From assembly GCA_026874595.1 (NCBI GenBank), contig CM049316.1, positions 63,655,176 through 63,719,175 on the forward strand: a DNA stretch of 64,000 nt, written 5' to 3'. Positions 33,231-45,048 of this stretch are shown piece by piece. Source of the stretch: Sipunculus nudus (Eukaryota; Annelida; Sipuncula; Golfingiida; Sipunculidae). The notes beneath the pieces were generated by a model. That model searched no databases. It saw nothing but the letters and a program-made list of their open reading frames with translations, and was not told the origin of the DNA. The position numbers and the translations under genes are program-made. The first letter of the stretch is position 1. Every line of letters begins with the position of its first letter.

Positions 33231-36200
33231 CTCCAGGTATAGTTCACATTAGGAGAAAGTGTTGCACACAATGTACGCACAACTTCTAAACGCTTGTCCG
33301 AACATAATTAAGGTTACACCACTAAAAGATAGTACCATGTAATTTTGCACTTACAATTTATACATAATAAAAGGGGAAATGCCGTTTTAGTGATATATGT
33401 AGGCTTAGGCCCGAGATTCACACACCCCCCCCCCCCCTCAAATTTTCTTCAACCTTGGGTGGGTGGGTTGGGGGGGGGGGATGGGGCGAGCATGGCTTAT
33501 ACCGGCTAGTTTGGCTGATAGTGCTGACTTTTTGGCTGAACCGGCCTATCCCTTATATACTGCGTAACGTTAGTTAACATCATATCAAACACAAATTCTC
33601 GGTACAATACCCAGTGACATTTAATCCGACACATTTTATTTTCCCAAGAATGAACAGACGCAATTAACGCTCAGCAGCTGAAAAGTCTACTTAATATTAG
33701 AAATTAGCCAGATTAGCTCTCGTGCGTCGATTCGTGTTTGCGCTTTCATCCCGCGCCTCTGGAGTATAATTTGCGGGTAGAGTAGTATTTTATGATTTAT
33801 ACCAGTTTTATACACGTGTGTAAACCTAGACCGTGATAACCCGCCACCTGGCGGCAGCTGAAAGTGTCATGCCGGTCATGAACATTCCTTTTCAATACGT
33901 TTTTCACATGGTGCTGCGTGGTATGATTCATATATGTACAGGTCTGAATCTGGCGATCTTCTGTGGTATGTGTGGTGCTTATAATGCGCCAGACTATTCA
34001 TTTTTGCTTCGGTGTACATATAAATCTGTGTGTGTATGTTTGGTTGTAGGTTATTCGCAAAACACCCATTATAAAACGCTCATGAGTTGGCTTTTTGAGC
34101 TAAGGTTACTCCAAACAAAATTGAAATCAACAAACCATCGGCGACAAGAACGTATAATACCTTCAATATCTTGCAAATAGAATTTATATGGATTATAAAA
34201 AGTCCTCACACAAAAAATTACTCATTGGCAGATCTGAAATGAGATCTTTTTTTAACTTAATCGGGAAATTTTTTATAATAATTTTGCCTTAGTTTGATAT
34301 GATTTTACATAAACACATATTCATGGACCGACTTCGGACACGGACCTCCTTCCTTCCATAATCTTCGAATTCCAGGCCTAAAAACCAGAGGTCATGCACG
34401 TAACACCCCTCCACTTCCGTCATAATCACGAATCAACCCTGTCGCACTGAAGCTAAAACATGCATCAAATTACCTTAATTTTTTTCTGCGGAAATAATTT
34501 ACTGGAAAAATCAAACAATCATCATTAACAGACAACCCGCGAGAGAGGCTGATTTTTATCAGCGAAACCGCAAATCAAATTATGACAAGTTAACCTTGAA
34601 AGATGAGGTCAAAACATTCAGTATATTGAAAACAGAGGTTGTCTTCAATTTTGTCACAGCGGCGGTTAGCTCACATATACTTGTCATGAAAAGGTTGCCA
34701 TGTCAACAAGGTAGATGGCCTTTTATAGCTCGCTCGTGGTTATACAGACAATTTACGAGTGACCACGGGCTCAGATTGCCCGCCAGGACGTAAACAAACG
34801 CGTTCTTCCCCTTTCCTCGTCTGGACCAGAACTCGCACACAGGGCTGCCACACATGCCGAACAAATTATCCGCATTCATTCCTCACATTGTTTGGCCATA
34901 TTTTAGATATATCGCGGGGCATAAAACGGATCCATCAAGACCTGCCTGGCCGTCCGTAATGTTATCTGCCACTAAGGCCAAAAAGGTTGGGTTTCTCAGG
35001 CACTTTCTCAGAAATAAGTGCTGGGGTTGCGCTTGTTTTAATTGTTTTATTATAAAGTTTAGATATAATTTTCATATTGTCAATGGACAACATACGGGGT
35101 TCGGCAAACAATAAGATTAAAATTTATTAGTTCATGCACAAGAATAAAAATAAAAAAGTTCTTATCAATTAAAACGTGCGAACGAAATATTTATTAATTG
35201 GAATTTTTTATTAACTTGTGCGATGAATTAGTTATTCGTACGCTCGGATTAGAAATTCGTAGTTCAGTAATACTTGCGCACGAATTTATAAATATTTTGA
35301 CCGTTTCGTCTTTGGGGCTCCTTTGGACAATCTGAACATTACATAATGATTATTGTTTTGATAAACAGGTAAAATCACATCATAATAAAACTAATAATAA
35401 TCTTATCGGAATTTCGCTATTTTTTTAAAGAATTGACTGAGCGGCTGGAGCTAATATTGACAAATTAATGCTGAAAGTGAATATATTTTATAAGGTCAAA
35501 TTGATGTGCGTGGTGCCTGACGCTGTTGTCCGGTCATCGTCTGCAATAATTTCCGTCGATGACATGGCCATCTTTCATAAGTAATTCGATGAGACTGTAA
35601 GCAAGATATAGTGTGAACAAATGTGGTTAAGATCCATTTGGACTTGGATGTGTTATTTCATGACTCACGTTCGGTAGTGTCTGGAGGTGGAGAAAACAGA
35701 AAACCCGGGTCGGCAACGGAGCGAGCCGACCATTTTACCATTCGACTGTCTCGGCCCCTACTAGTTATAAATTGTACCCTTGGCATTATTACACAATAAC
35801 GTAATGATTACTTTAACTTCGCAAAGAAACCGTGATTAAATATCAAATCCGTGTGTTAAGTCATATTTATGTATAGGGCAACCAGCAATAAGCCTATGCA
35901 ATGGTTAAGGCGATGTGGTAAACCTTTTTTTATCTTTTATTGTCATTATTCACCGTTGCCATACAAATATCGACAGTCTATAATCTAATCAATCGCAGAA
36001 TCCGAGCCGATAATAGCAGGAGTTAATGTTGCCCCTTAAACAAAAGAAAGTCTACCGAAATGCCAGAGAATAGGGCTCCATGGCGAAACTTTTTTTGACA
36101 ACGCCTCACTTCCTGCAAGTACGTTGTCGCTTAAAATAGCCGTACCTTCGTTAATTTCTCAATCCATTACATGCATGTCTTTCACCGGGTTATGTGACTG

Positions 36201-36482
36201 ACAGCCGAGCGGCGCGAGACCAAGGATATGACAGCGGTTAATATAGAGATTTGAATTACGCTTTGATTCGTACATTCACATGCATTCGCTTGTATAAATT
36301 CCAAACTCTCACATCAAGATAACTTGCTCTGTACAGCGACCTCATTGCAAAAGGATAGTTGGCGTAACCTCCGCGGAGAGATAATATGTTTGGTCCCTAT
36401 CGGATGGTTGCTTTAATGAAGGTTGGGGTAATAAATAAGAAAAAAATCCATTAATTTTGGAGGGAATCTGGGCCATCGTGAT
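33231..36482. other. No confirmed feature
   Basis: Contains poly(C)/poly(G) runs (33423-33480) and GC-richer patches near 33720-33860, 34780-34960 and 35500-35760. A 115-codon plus-strand frame (33833-34180) has no recognisable domain. Confidence 0.3.
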
Positions 36483-36850
36483 ATACTCTATGTTTACCAT
36501 TATTTCCTCTACAGGAGTATATGCGTTCATCCAAGTTCGTGTATGTTTTTGTGTGTGTATATGTGTTTGTGTGTACATGTGTTTGTTCACAACATTACTC
36601 ACGCAATCATGAACGCAGACTTATGAAATTTGCAGGGCATTTCGGGGATGGCCAATGAAGAATCGATTGGATTTTAGTGTGGATATGGCACATAAGTAAT
36701 CCGGATAAAGGAACGTCATCAAGGAATATTCGCAAATGTTAAGTCACTTATGCACGGATTAACCAACTGCAAACACGGGTTTAGGAGCATCCGACGATCG
36801 GGACCCCCACATGGTGGAGGCTTGCATTCCTTAGACTGCAGATTTCTAGG
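36483..36850 (+). mobile_element. Dispersed element 'A', copy 2
   Basis: GTTTGTTCACAACATTACTC, GAAGAATCGATTGGATT, CGTCATCAAGGAATATTCGC and a closing CCACATGGTGGAGGCTTGCAT. Collinear with 26222-26482 and 46500-46840. Confidence 0.65.
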
Positions 36851-37282
36851 TTAGCATGGGTCTTTACCATTGCGAGGTGTCCCCACTGAGGACGACGTCA
36901 TTCACTAATAATAGAGTACGTTAAGTGTGAGTTTCCGACCGTTTGAACCCCGTTATTTCCATGTGTGACCTAATTGGGCCTCATTTTTAACTGTTGGGGA
37001 TGACCTATGATTCCCCTTTCTTGTTAATTAAGCATTAAACATTCCTCTTTGCTTCACATATTTTCTACGCGTAAGTGGCACAAACCAAAGTTTGACCCGG
37101 ATACAGGTAATATACACCTGATCTGGTAATCCTGAACGTTGGCGGAGGTATATGCGGTCTCTGACTGCTTCCCTGTTCATTCTTCATTCAACCGCCGCCA
37201 GTGACTAGTACCCGGGCCATTCTCTCCTTGGCTTTAAGCGCGGAGGACGGCGGGAATTGGACGCGAACCCACAAACTAACTG
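36851..37282. other. Repeat-like, otherwise unassigned
   Basis: GGCGGAGGTATATGCGGTCTCTGACTGC at 37141 is the short GGAGGTATATGCGCTCT word also found at 41122 and 57327. Confidence 0.35.
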
Positions 37283-38026
37283 CCCCCTGAGGGCCCCAAC
37301 ACACTAGATGAAGACCTTACGGCGACCACGGCGACCTAGTAGATCGCCGTTGGTCGCCCTCAACATCGGAAACCCCCCCCAAGTATGACTGTTATGCCGC
37401 TCTCGCCCCGCTGACACGACCTGTGCTGGCGCCGCGAGCTTCGTCAGAGCGCAAATTCCAGCACACGTCGAATCGAACTGGGCGCAGAGAGAGCGCAGCT
37501 CTGACGTCATACGCGCAGCGGCAGCACCATGCGAAGAGTGTGAAGAGCTCACTAGGGTCACCGAGGTCTCAGTATCGGCGGGGTAAGTGTGCTGGGGCAG
37601 CAAAGCGTACCATGTTTCCTGGCGATCGACCTACGCTGTCAGGAAGCTGGTACTGCGCTGCTTGGACACCGATGGCGATCGAATTCCGATCTGACTGCGC
37701 TTTTAATCCGCGGCGACCCCGCGGCGGAAATTTTGTCCATGTTAAGCCGGGTGCTCACTACCCGATTTTATCAAGCGACATTGTCGGGCGATATTTTGGG
37801 CAGATTTTCTCAAAATCGGCTGAAAATCGGCTCGGCTTAGTCGGCCGATTTTCAGTGTCACATTTACCGACGCGCGTGTTCCCATCTCTCGATTATCGCC
37901 GAATAAGTCTCATCATGGCGATCTGATATACTGAGCTTTCTAGGAGAAAAACCAAAAGGAAATATTTGTTCGCTTTGTGGTTTATCCAAAGAAATATGAT
38001 GTGTCGGAAGAGTGACTAGTGGGTCA

Positions 38027-38209
38027 GGGGCGGATCCAGGATTTAGGAAAAGAGGGGGGGGGTCCAACCCAGGAGGACTAATGAAAATCCTAAAAAAAAA
38101 AAGGTCGTCACATCCGTCCGGAAAAGGGGGGGGGGTCCAGGCCGCCAAATTTTGTCTAAACGCCTTTAAAAAGGTTGTTTCGGATGAAACAACCCGGATC
38201 CGCTTCTGG
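38027..38209 (+). mobile_element. GGATCCGC-ended MITE, copy 2
   Basis: Opens CAGGGGCGGATCCAGGATTT and closes AACCCGGATCCGCTTCTGG, forming inverted ends; poly(G) inside. Nested in the 37742-39489 element. Confidence 0.75.
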
Positions 38210-38334
38210 TGGGTTTAACCTTAGCTTGAGAGATTAGAGGAACTAGGGCCATTTAAACAATACACTTGTATGCGAACTGAGACAGAAGGTTTAACCGTCC
38301 ATCATCAATTTAAAGGTTTTCTCCGCATATCTAA

Positions 38335-38460
38335 GGGGCGGGTCCAGGATTTAGGAAAAGAGGGATCCAACCCAGGAGTACTAATAATAAAACCTAAAGA
38401 AAGGTCCCCGGAAAATATCCGAAAGAATTGGTCTTAAACCCTTAAAACGATTGCGGCGGG
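38335..38460 (+). mobile_element. GGATCCGC-ended MITE, copy 3 (truncated)
   Basis: GGGGCGGGTCCAGGATTTAGG, then AACCCAGGAGTACTAAT and GGTCCCCGGAAA; the right end is missing. Confidence 0.6.
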
Positions 38461-39660
38461 TGATCTGTAGGATTTGTAAAACAAAACATCCAGCATCAGG
38501 ATACTACATTCAGAAGGGCTATTTCACCAGAAACGAACTCTAACTTAGAAAATGATATTCTTCTTGCATGTTTGTGTGATTTCTAGGATTTCCTGTTCTA
38601 GAAATTCCATGATGCTGAATGTATTTTTTTATCCTGTGTGTTAACCAGTCAACACTTTATCATATTTTTTTATTTGACTGCTACACAAAACAAACGCTGA
38701 CAGCAGCAGATATTTTGTGTGATCAGGTTTTAATTTTTATTATTAATTCCTGTAGACAAGTGATGATCAGTTATATATCTGGCGACTCTCTGTTATCTGT
38801 CAGATTAAATATATTAAAACTAATTAAAGTACAGCATCGCCAAAAAATGCTGCTTAATCCGTGAAAAAAAGTGTATCAGAGACCCGTTCACGTGAACGCT
38901 TTTGCCTATGGGGTTACCTGTAAACATCAGGTATTGCTGCATGCGCTGGACTGGATATTGCATCAGTCAAAAGTTTTCAGCTATTCTTTCATGTCTTCTC
39001 TCATTTCCTCTAACGTTCAGTCTTATGTTTACAGAAATGTTGGCACATTGCAATTATATGAATGGATATTCATTTACAATGATGAATAAATTGCACGTCG
39101 TCTTTTAGGAATACATCAAATTTTAATCTCTACCAAAATCGGTCTTTAATTCTTTTTAAAATACAGAAATATGTCATTATACAATATACATTAATAATGA
39201 TTTATAGTGACAACTTCCAGAACGTGAATTCTAACCATACACAAATAAACAAAATCGGCCGACTTTGTCGCAAACATTGGCTCACTACACGATTTCGCTA
39301 ATCGCCCGATAAAATCGGCCGATTTTCTTTGACAGTGCCAGACTCTTGGCGACGGCGATTTTCACGCCGACGCCGACATAATCGCGTCGCTTGGGGAGTC
39401 ACACTTCACGACAATGTACCCCCGTCGGTCATAGTCGGCCGATCCTATGAATCGGCCGATAAAATCGGTAAGTGAGCCGCCGGCTTTAAAAAACTGGTCG
39501 CCACTCATGGCGTTCATGGTGACCATATGACGACCCAAGGCGACACTATCTCGCTCCTACGAAGCTCATAAAAACTTAAGGCCACTCTGGCTGCACTCTA
39601 CGGCGATCTGCCCCAATTCGGTGATCGCAGCGAGATCGCCTTCTCGTGTAAAGGGGGTGT

Positions 39661-40065
39661 AACTGTTACACAATCACGCACAAAAGTACTGTTGGTACTC
39701 TCTTAATTTAGTTTTTACAGTAAGCATGCATATTGGATATAATCCAGTAGGGAAATAATCCCATATATTCCAGAAAAGGTCATAACAGTTATTTATGAAT
39801 TAAAGCAAATCTTTGAAATCCCGTAAGATTATAATCGAGAGTTGAAATCCCGTGAGATTATAATCGAGAGAAAAGTCCGATATTACTTTAAAATTGGTGA
39901 TTGATATAAACCAAACGCGCATTGGTTACTGTAAACTTCCAACGGCTCTATTCGCCATGGTGATAAAATTGCTTAATATTTTATAAACGGTCACTAATAA
40001 GACTAAATTTGGCTGGTTTTCAATGTGTTTTTGTAATATCAAGATTGTAACTTTACTCAAAGACT
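39661..40065. repeat. Unassigned, with a 27-bp direct duplication
   Basis: GAAATCCCGTAAGATTATAATCGAGAG is followed directly by a near-identical copy (39817-39871). Nothing else recognised. Confidence 0.6.
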
Positions 40066-40410
40066 CTATTGTTCATCGCCAGGTTTTAGAGGATTACTGC
40101 TCGGTGTATCGTATACCATGGCCCGTTCTAATAGCTCGGATATCACACGGGCTGACTTGTAAGGGCCGCGTGAAAGAATGATGCTGTAACATGTAGACGT
40201 TATGTCAGCTTCTGTTAACAGCCCGGTGTTACGTCTAACGCATGCCATCTGGAGCGGTCGCAGTGACATTTCAATGAAGATACAATTGTACCGATCACAA
40301 ACCTGGTGTCGGCAAGAAAAAGGGCTCTCTGACAGATACAACTCTTTGACTAGGAACGCTCGAGTATAAATACAGTGGTACGTGCCAGGTACAACGCGTA
40401 ACCAGCCCGT
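40066..40410 (-). CDS. Possible coding exon, cysteine-containing, unknown protein
   Basis: The minus strand is open for 114 codons from just after a TGA (40413-40411) to TAG. Residues read GWLRVVPGTYHCIYTR, later CRHQVCDRYNCIFIE, RPLQMACVRRNTGLLTEADI and a hydrophilic end SSNPLKPGDEQ. Six cysteines and balanced composition look protein-like. TTTTTCTTGCCGACACCAG (40312-40294) would serve as an acceptor inside it. No ATG until 40269. A frame of this length can arise by chance in 64 kb, and no family is recognised. Confidence 0.22.
   Translation of the reverse strand, partial: TGWLRVVPGTYHCIYTRAFLVKELYLSESPFSCRHQVCDRYNCIFIEMSLRPLQMACVRRNTGLLTEADITSTCYSIILSRGPYKSARVISELLERAMVYDTPSSNPLKPGDEQ
40365..40371 (+). 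promoter_or_regulatory. Possible TATA box (TATAAAT)
   Basis: GAGTATAAATACAG, about 290 nt upstream of the signal-peptide-like exon at 40656. It lies inside the opposite-strand open frame, so at least one of the two readings may be wrong. Confidence 0.25.
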
Positions 40411-40655
40411 TCAGGTGTACTGCTGTATGGATTTTCAGCAGACATCGGCTGTACCCTATGCATATTTATTGAGACTGGAGTAAAGCTAATTGATATGCCT
40501 ATTATCCACGGCCACGCTCGCACGCCGGACCTGTAGATCGTACATGCCTGGTCTGTAGGCGCTCGCGGCAGCCGATGCCGGGGATTGGTACCGATGTAAA
40601 AAAAATATTCCTATCTTTTAGCTCATTTTTTCTTCCCAACAAGGTGGACATCAGG

Positions 40656-40709
40656 ATGAACTCAGGAACATTTCTGTTTTATAGCAGCGTTATGATAATT
40701 TCCGTCCAG
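40656..40709 (+). CDS. Orphan first coding exon, signal-peptide-like
   Basis: ATG followed by 17 codons (MNSGTFLFYSSVMIISVQ), then a perfect donor CAG|GTAAGT at phase 0. Such exons, ending at or near the signal-peptide cleavage site, are typical of secreted or type I membrane proteins. An acceptor-like TTTTTTCTTCCCAACAAG lies just upstream of the ATG, so a 5' UTR intron is possible. I could not find a matching second exon downstream. The product is unknown. Confidence 0.3.
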
Positions 40710-40796
40710 GTAAGTGCTCTCTTGTTTATTCATATCACTATCATATCCAGATTTTAAATACATTAGATGCTGGTGTCCACAGGACTGAATACAAAT

Positions 40797-41030
40797 AGGG
40801 CGTCATAATTAGTACTGACGAACCCCTCCACCAACCGTCGTATTAGCATACCTTTTCTTTAATCATACTGTGTTTCCTTATTTTGAGTACGTATATTTAC
40901 CAAAAATATGCCGTTATAATCAGCACGGACGAATCTTTCCACCAACCGTCATATTAGCATATCTTTCCTTAGAAATCAAACTGGGTTTCCTTATTTTGAG
41001 TACTTTATATTTACCAAAACATGCCTTTAT
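40797..41030. repeat. ~110-bp tandem duplication
   Basis: TCCACCAACCGTC(G/A)TATTAGCATA and TTTCCTTATTTTGAGTAC occur twice, in order. Confidence 0.8.
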
Positions 41031-42514
41031 CCGCCACAAAACGCCTAAAATATAACTTTTCATTCATTTTTCAACTTTTGAATAAAATCCCTCGGAGCGT
41101 CCTATGATTTTTGTCTTGTCGGAGGTATATGCGCTCTAATGAGGGTCATTCTAGAGTTAGTAAGGTTGATCGTTACTGTAAAACATTTTCTTCTTGTGAC
41201 CGTTCAGCTTCAGCTCATATGCAGCCAACCGCCTTACATTATTACATTGGCGCATGTACCGTGCTTGCTAAAACTTTGCCGATAAACAAGCTCTGTCACA
41301 GAAGCGTCATGAGTACTTTTCCTATCAGGAATTCCGTACATTTCATGAATATTCAAGCCATTAATCACATAAGTTTCTCAGAAACGGTAGAAGAATGGCT
41401 GGCTTTAAACCGGATCAGGACCAACAATTAATGAAACCTTCCCTGTCTCCTTTCCAAATCAGTTTGGCAGTTTGCACGTAATCGTGCTAGTAGTCAAGCC
41501 CGGGATATAGATATAACCTCCTCGATCGAGGAGATCATTAATTCATTAATAAAATCAATATAACCCCGACATAAAACCTACAAAGAAACTGTGCAAATGT
41601 GGGTCTCTGGAACTCCATGTGAAGCAGCCATTGTTGGTAATAAAGGAATCATTTGCGTGGCTCTTAACCGAGTTCATGTACGGTCGTAAATACAGAGGGA
41701 GTCGTGATATATAGGCCATCACTTACGAACGTCGATTGCTGAGTCAGCGCTTTTATCTGTGACGCTCCTGGCGCGCACTATTGACCGGACTATGCCATGG
41801 ATATACAGTCAGTATATACGTTGTGCAAAAAATTAGGAGCCATTATTACAATGGCAGTGCAAGGTAATAAGTGTCCCTTCAAGAAAGAAAGCTTTGAATT
41901 AAATTATTTATATAGGTCTATCAGCATTTAGGGTATATTTTTTAATGCACTGTATGTCAGAACACTTTGTATTTGTGCAATAAAATGCAATGTATATATT
42001 TGTGCATAACTATACATGTCAACATAATTTGTACCTGTGCAATTAAATGTAATATATGTTATGAGGTTTCATATAATATGACGTTATCGTGAGTTTGAAT
42101 AATATGGGGTGCAGTGCAGTCACTTGTCATTGAACAGCACAATGCGAACAGAACGTATGCTCCCTATTGCCCTTTCCCAACCCTCTAGTGTTCAGTGCAA
42201 GTATATTGTTCCATTCTCATTCATTCGCCCAAGTATTTGCAAAAAGGTCGATATCAGGAAATAAATCATTAACACCCTTCCGCAAGATGTCGTTTCTACT
42301 CAAAAGAAACCTATTCTGTTTGGGCATTGTGGGACGGCCTGTACTACTTGTCTTAACTGTCAAACTTCAAAATAAAAATTTGTTACATTTCAAGGATACA
42401 CATTCTTTTTACATTTCAAATGCTTACAAAATAATACGTATTCCTAGAAGTCCTTACCACAAAAACATCAATGTTTATGTTATTTGCCTTGTAGCAGTCC
42501 TTATAGGGCGTACA
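41031..42514. other. No confirmed feature
   Basis: Includes a GGAGGTATATGCGCTCT word (41122) and a loose ~85-bp duplication (TTGTGCAATAAAATGCAATGTATAT, 41960-42060). Frames at 41111-41431 and 42167-42598 are not recognisable. Confidence 0.3.
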
Positions 42515-42680
42515 ACACACTTGGGCGGACTACATTTCCTCTTTACTACGCCGCTGGTGTATTCAGAAGCCCGGTGCATTGTGGGTGTCCAAATTTGACT
42601 CCAACAATCCCTATACAGCAGAGTCGTACACTTGTGAGTCCGAGCCTGCGCAGTGTGCGAACGTAGACATTTCCAAGACA
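42515..42680 (+). repeat. Second copy of the FAXDC2-upstream GC-rich block
   Basis: GCGGACTACATT, CTACGCCGCTGGTGTAT, GCATTGTGGG, CAGCAGAGT and GCGCAGTGTGCG occur in the same order and spacing as on the minus strand of 28425-28255. Confidence 0.65.
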
Positions 42681-43479
42681 TAGCGTTAGGTACACTCGGC
42701 GTAAAAAAACGGGGGCAAAATATGACAATGGATTTGCATATATAAGCTTCAAGAAGTTAAACCTTTTTGACATTAAAATGTGCCCCCCCAAACACCCCCC
42801 CCCCTCCCCGCCCAGTATATCAGCTAGCAAGGGGGTTCCCATATTTGCTGTCCCTGCATGTTTAGTGAGAACCCATCTGCAGAAAATATAAGAAGCAAAT
42901 CAGAGATTTAGCTTGACAAAATCTTTAAAATAGTATTTTTGATGATGTAAAATGTGTTGTTTACTCCTTTAGTTATAGGTCTACTCTGTGACAGTCAAGA
43001 ACGCTTTCACAACCTGGGTGTGATAGGGTCATCTTATTCAATTTTGTCCTCTGGCATTTATAACCATTAACCACTTGTGTTTAAATGAATACAAAAAACA
43101 CCTTAGGCTAATAATACGGGAACTTTCCATTATAATATTTAGCTGATAAAACGATAAAGCAATATGCAATTTGTTAACTTAATGCGAGGCTTAATCCAAA
43201 TTGCAAATTAAATGAAATACTTTGTATTTTATCCTTAGGAAATATTTATTTAGGTCCATGGATGTAATGCGTTTTATTTCACATACGACCCCCTGTGACA
43301 ACCAGTGTTAAATACAGAGATAGTTCAACAATTAGTATAAATTAAATACACAATTCTCATTTGTTGTGTATAATAAGGTACACAATAAGGGTAGTCTCCT
43401 CATAGGGAAAATGTACAATAGAATAAATCATGTTTGACAGTACATACGTGCCTTCAATCATATCAGAAAACAATGTAGT
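42681..43479. other. No feature seen
   Basis: Poly(C) at 42783-42812; otherwise AT-rich. Confidence 0.4.
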
Positions 43480-44480
43480 ACATTGAGTTACAATCTTCAC
43501 ATAATATACACAAGCTAATAAATTACGCTCATAATATACACAAGCTGTCATCTTATGAAGAAAACTTTTATTGTCCCTGAAACTTTTCCCATAGCTCTGT
43601 TACACACTGCAGAAGATACGTTTATTGTTATAATATAAGTATAATTAGTATATAACTATACGATATGGTAAATTATATTATATTTATAAGTACAAATATG
43701 TATATTGTAATATATAGTGTAGTGTGATTTATGGGGGGGGGGGGGTGAGGGGTCTCCTTTTGACCTGAAAAGCCGGGAAATATAATAATATACGATTAAT
43801 ATAAAAAAACAGTCGGATTTTGCCAGAAATTCTCAAACATTGATCCAGAATTTTAGGTTACAGCTGTGGCACGGGGAGGACATCATTTGGGCCACATCCC
43901 ATGCTTGAAATCCTAACCCTTGATGCTTTAGCCATTGCCATATATACAAGGGAAAATATTTAGTCTGCATTTGGGTCAGAGAAATTCCTGCCAGGTCTTC
44001 CAATACCTGTTTATCCCTTGATGATTAATTCCCTCTAATTCCGTATTCTTCAGCATGCGAGAGTTATCAAAAACTTGTTTACATGTGCCCTGGTGGTGAG
44101 TCCATGAGCCCCCCCTTTTTTACGATTCTGGATCCGCCCCTGGAAACATCTTTCGAGCGTCAAGTCTGCATCAACACAAATCCGTTACCAGGGGCAAATT
44201 ATGGCCTAATTAACTTAAATCAAAATACAATGTAGTACATTGAGTTACAATCTTCACATTTTACGCTCATAATATACACAAGCTGTCATCTTATGAAGAA
44301 AACTTTTATTGTCCCTGAAACTTTTCCCATAGCTCTATTACACACTACAGAAGATACGTTTATTGTTATAATATTACTATAATTAGTATATAACTATACG
44401 ATGTAATAAATTATATTATATTTACACGTACAAATATGTATATTGTAATATATAGTGTTGTGTAGTTATAATTATAAAGT
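43480..44480. repeat. Direct duplication of ~240 bp, 740 bp apart
   Basis: 43480-43725 and 44227-44465 share CAATGTAGTACATTGAGTTACAATC, GTCATCTTATGAAGAAAAC, CCATAGCTCT and TATAACTATACGAT. The first copy has an extra ATAATATACACAAGCTAATA insert. Confidence 0.85.
43728..44145. mobile_element. GATTTATGGGGG ... GGATCCGCCCCTGG element, copy 1
   Basis: Between the duplicated arms. Starts GATTTATGGGGGG, includes CCTTTTGACCTGAAAAGCCG and ends AGCCCCCCCTTTTTTACGAT, GGATCCGCCCCTGG. Related to 44893-45048. Confidence 0.5.
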
Positions 44481-44892
44481 TTCTAAAATATCGAAGTCAC
44501 GTATCCATGTATAAAGTACAACAACATTCGCTTGTGTCACAATAAACTTTGGTGTATGCTATATGGATGTAAGTCGAGAGAAATGTGTGTCACGGTTCAC
44601 GAACTCGATCGTTGCGCTACAGGTCAGCTCTGCACGTCAGAACAAGGACGGCCCTAACACCAATAAATGATTCTCGTCTCGCCCCAGAGAACCGACCAGC
44701 TCTACTGGCAACGATCACGAATCTTATGAACAAAATCATATCATAGTGATCCAGATAACCTCAAAATTGTATCTAGATTGTTACTCGCGTTTTTCCCTAT
44801 ACTCTTTCCCAATATTTGATTAAAATTCGTTTCAATAACATTTGAGTAAAATTGCTAATAGACAAATCACCCATGTAAGCAACCAAGGCGGG

Positions 44893-45048
44893 GTCGGATT
44901 TATGGGGGTGGGGGTGGTGGCTCTTTTTCGACCTAAAAGCCGATAAATAGAAAAATATATACGCTTATTATAAAAAAAAACAGCGACTGTGCCCCGGTGG
45001 TGAGCCAAGGAGCCCCCCTTTTGAACGATTTTGGATCCGCCTCTGGAC
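44893..45048. mobile_element. GATTTATGGGGG ... GGATCCGCCTCTGG element, copy 2
   Basis: Compact copy with GGTCGGATTTATGGGGG, CGACCTAAAAGCCGATAAAT and AGCCCCCCTTTTGAACGATT, GGATCCGCCTCTGG; the ends are loosely inverted. Confidence 0.55.

Larger units (their letters stand above)
37742..39489. mobile_element. Inner DNA transposon with TTAA target site
   Basis: Left end TTAAGCCGGGTGCTCACTAC then CCGATTTTATC. Right end GATAAAATCGGTAAGTGAGC then CGCCGGCTTTAA. They are inverted with few mismatches and both abut TTAA. Sub-terminal AATCGGCCGATTTT words repeat inside both ends. No transposase frame, so non-autonomous. TTAA is typical of piggyBac-like targets, but the ends do not start CCC. Confidence 0.7.
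37283..39660. mobile_element. Outer, host DNA-transposon remnant (GGCGATCG-rich)
   Basis: Flanks 37283-37740 and 39490-39660 both carry many GGCGATC/GATCGCC words. Tentative inverted ends: GGGCCCCAACACACTAGA at the left, TTCTCGTGTAAAGGGGGTG at the right. It is split by the inner element at 37742-39489. Boundaries are uncertain. Confidence 0.4.

Noticed and set aside
37864-38148. Proline-rich minus-strand frame (PPPLFLNPGS)
   Set aside because: It is the poly(G)-bearing GGATCCGC MITE read backwards.
42167-42598. 143-codon plus-strand frame
   Set aside because: AT-driven composition, no domain, and its end overlaps the dispersed GC-rich block at 42515-42680.
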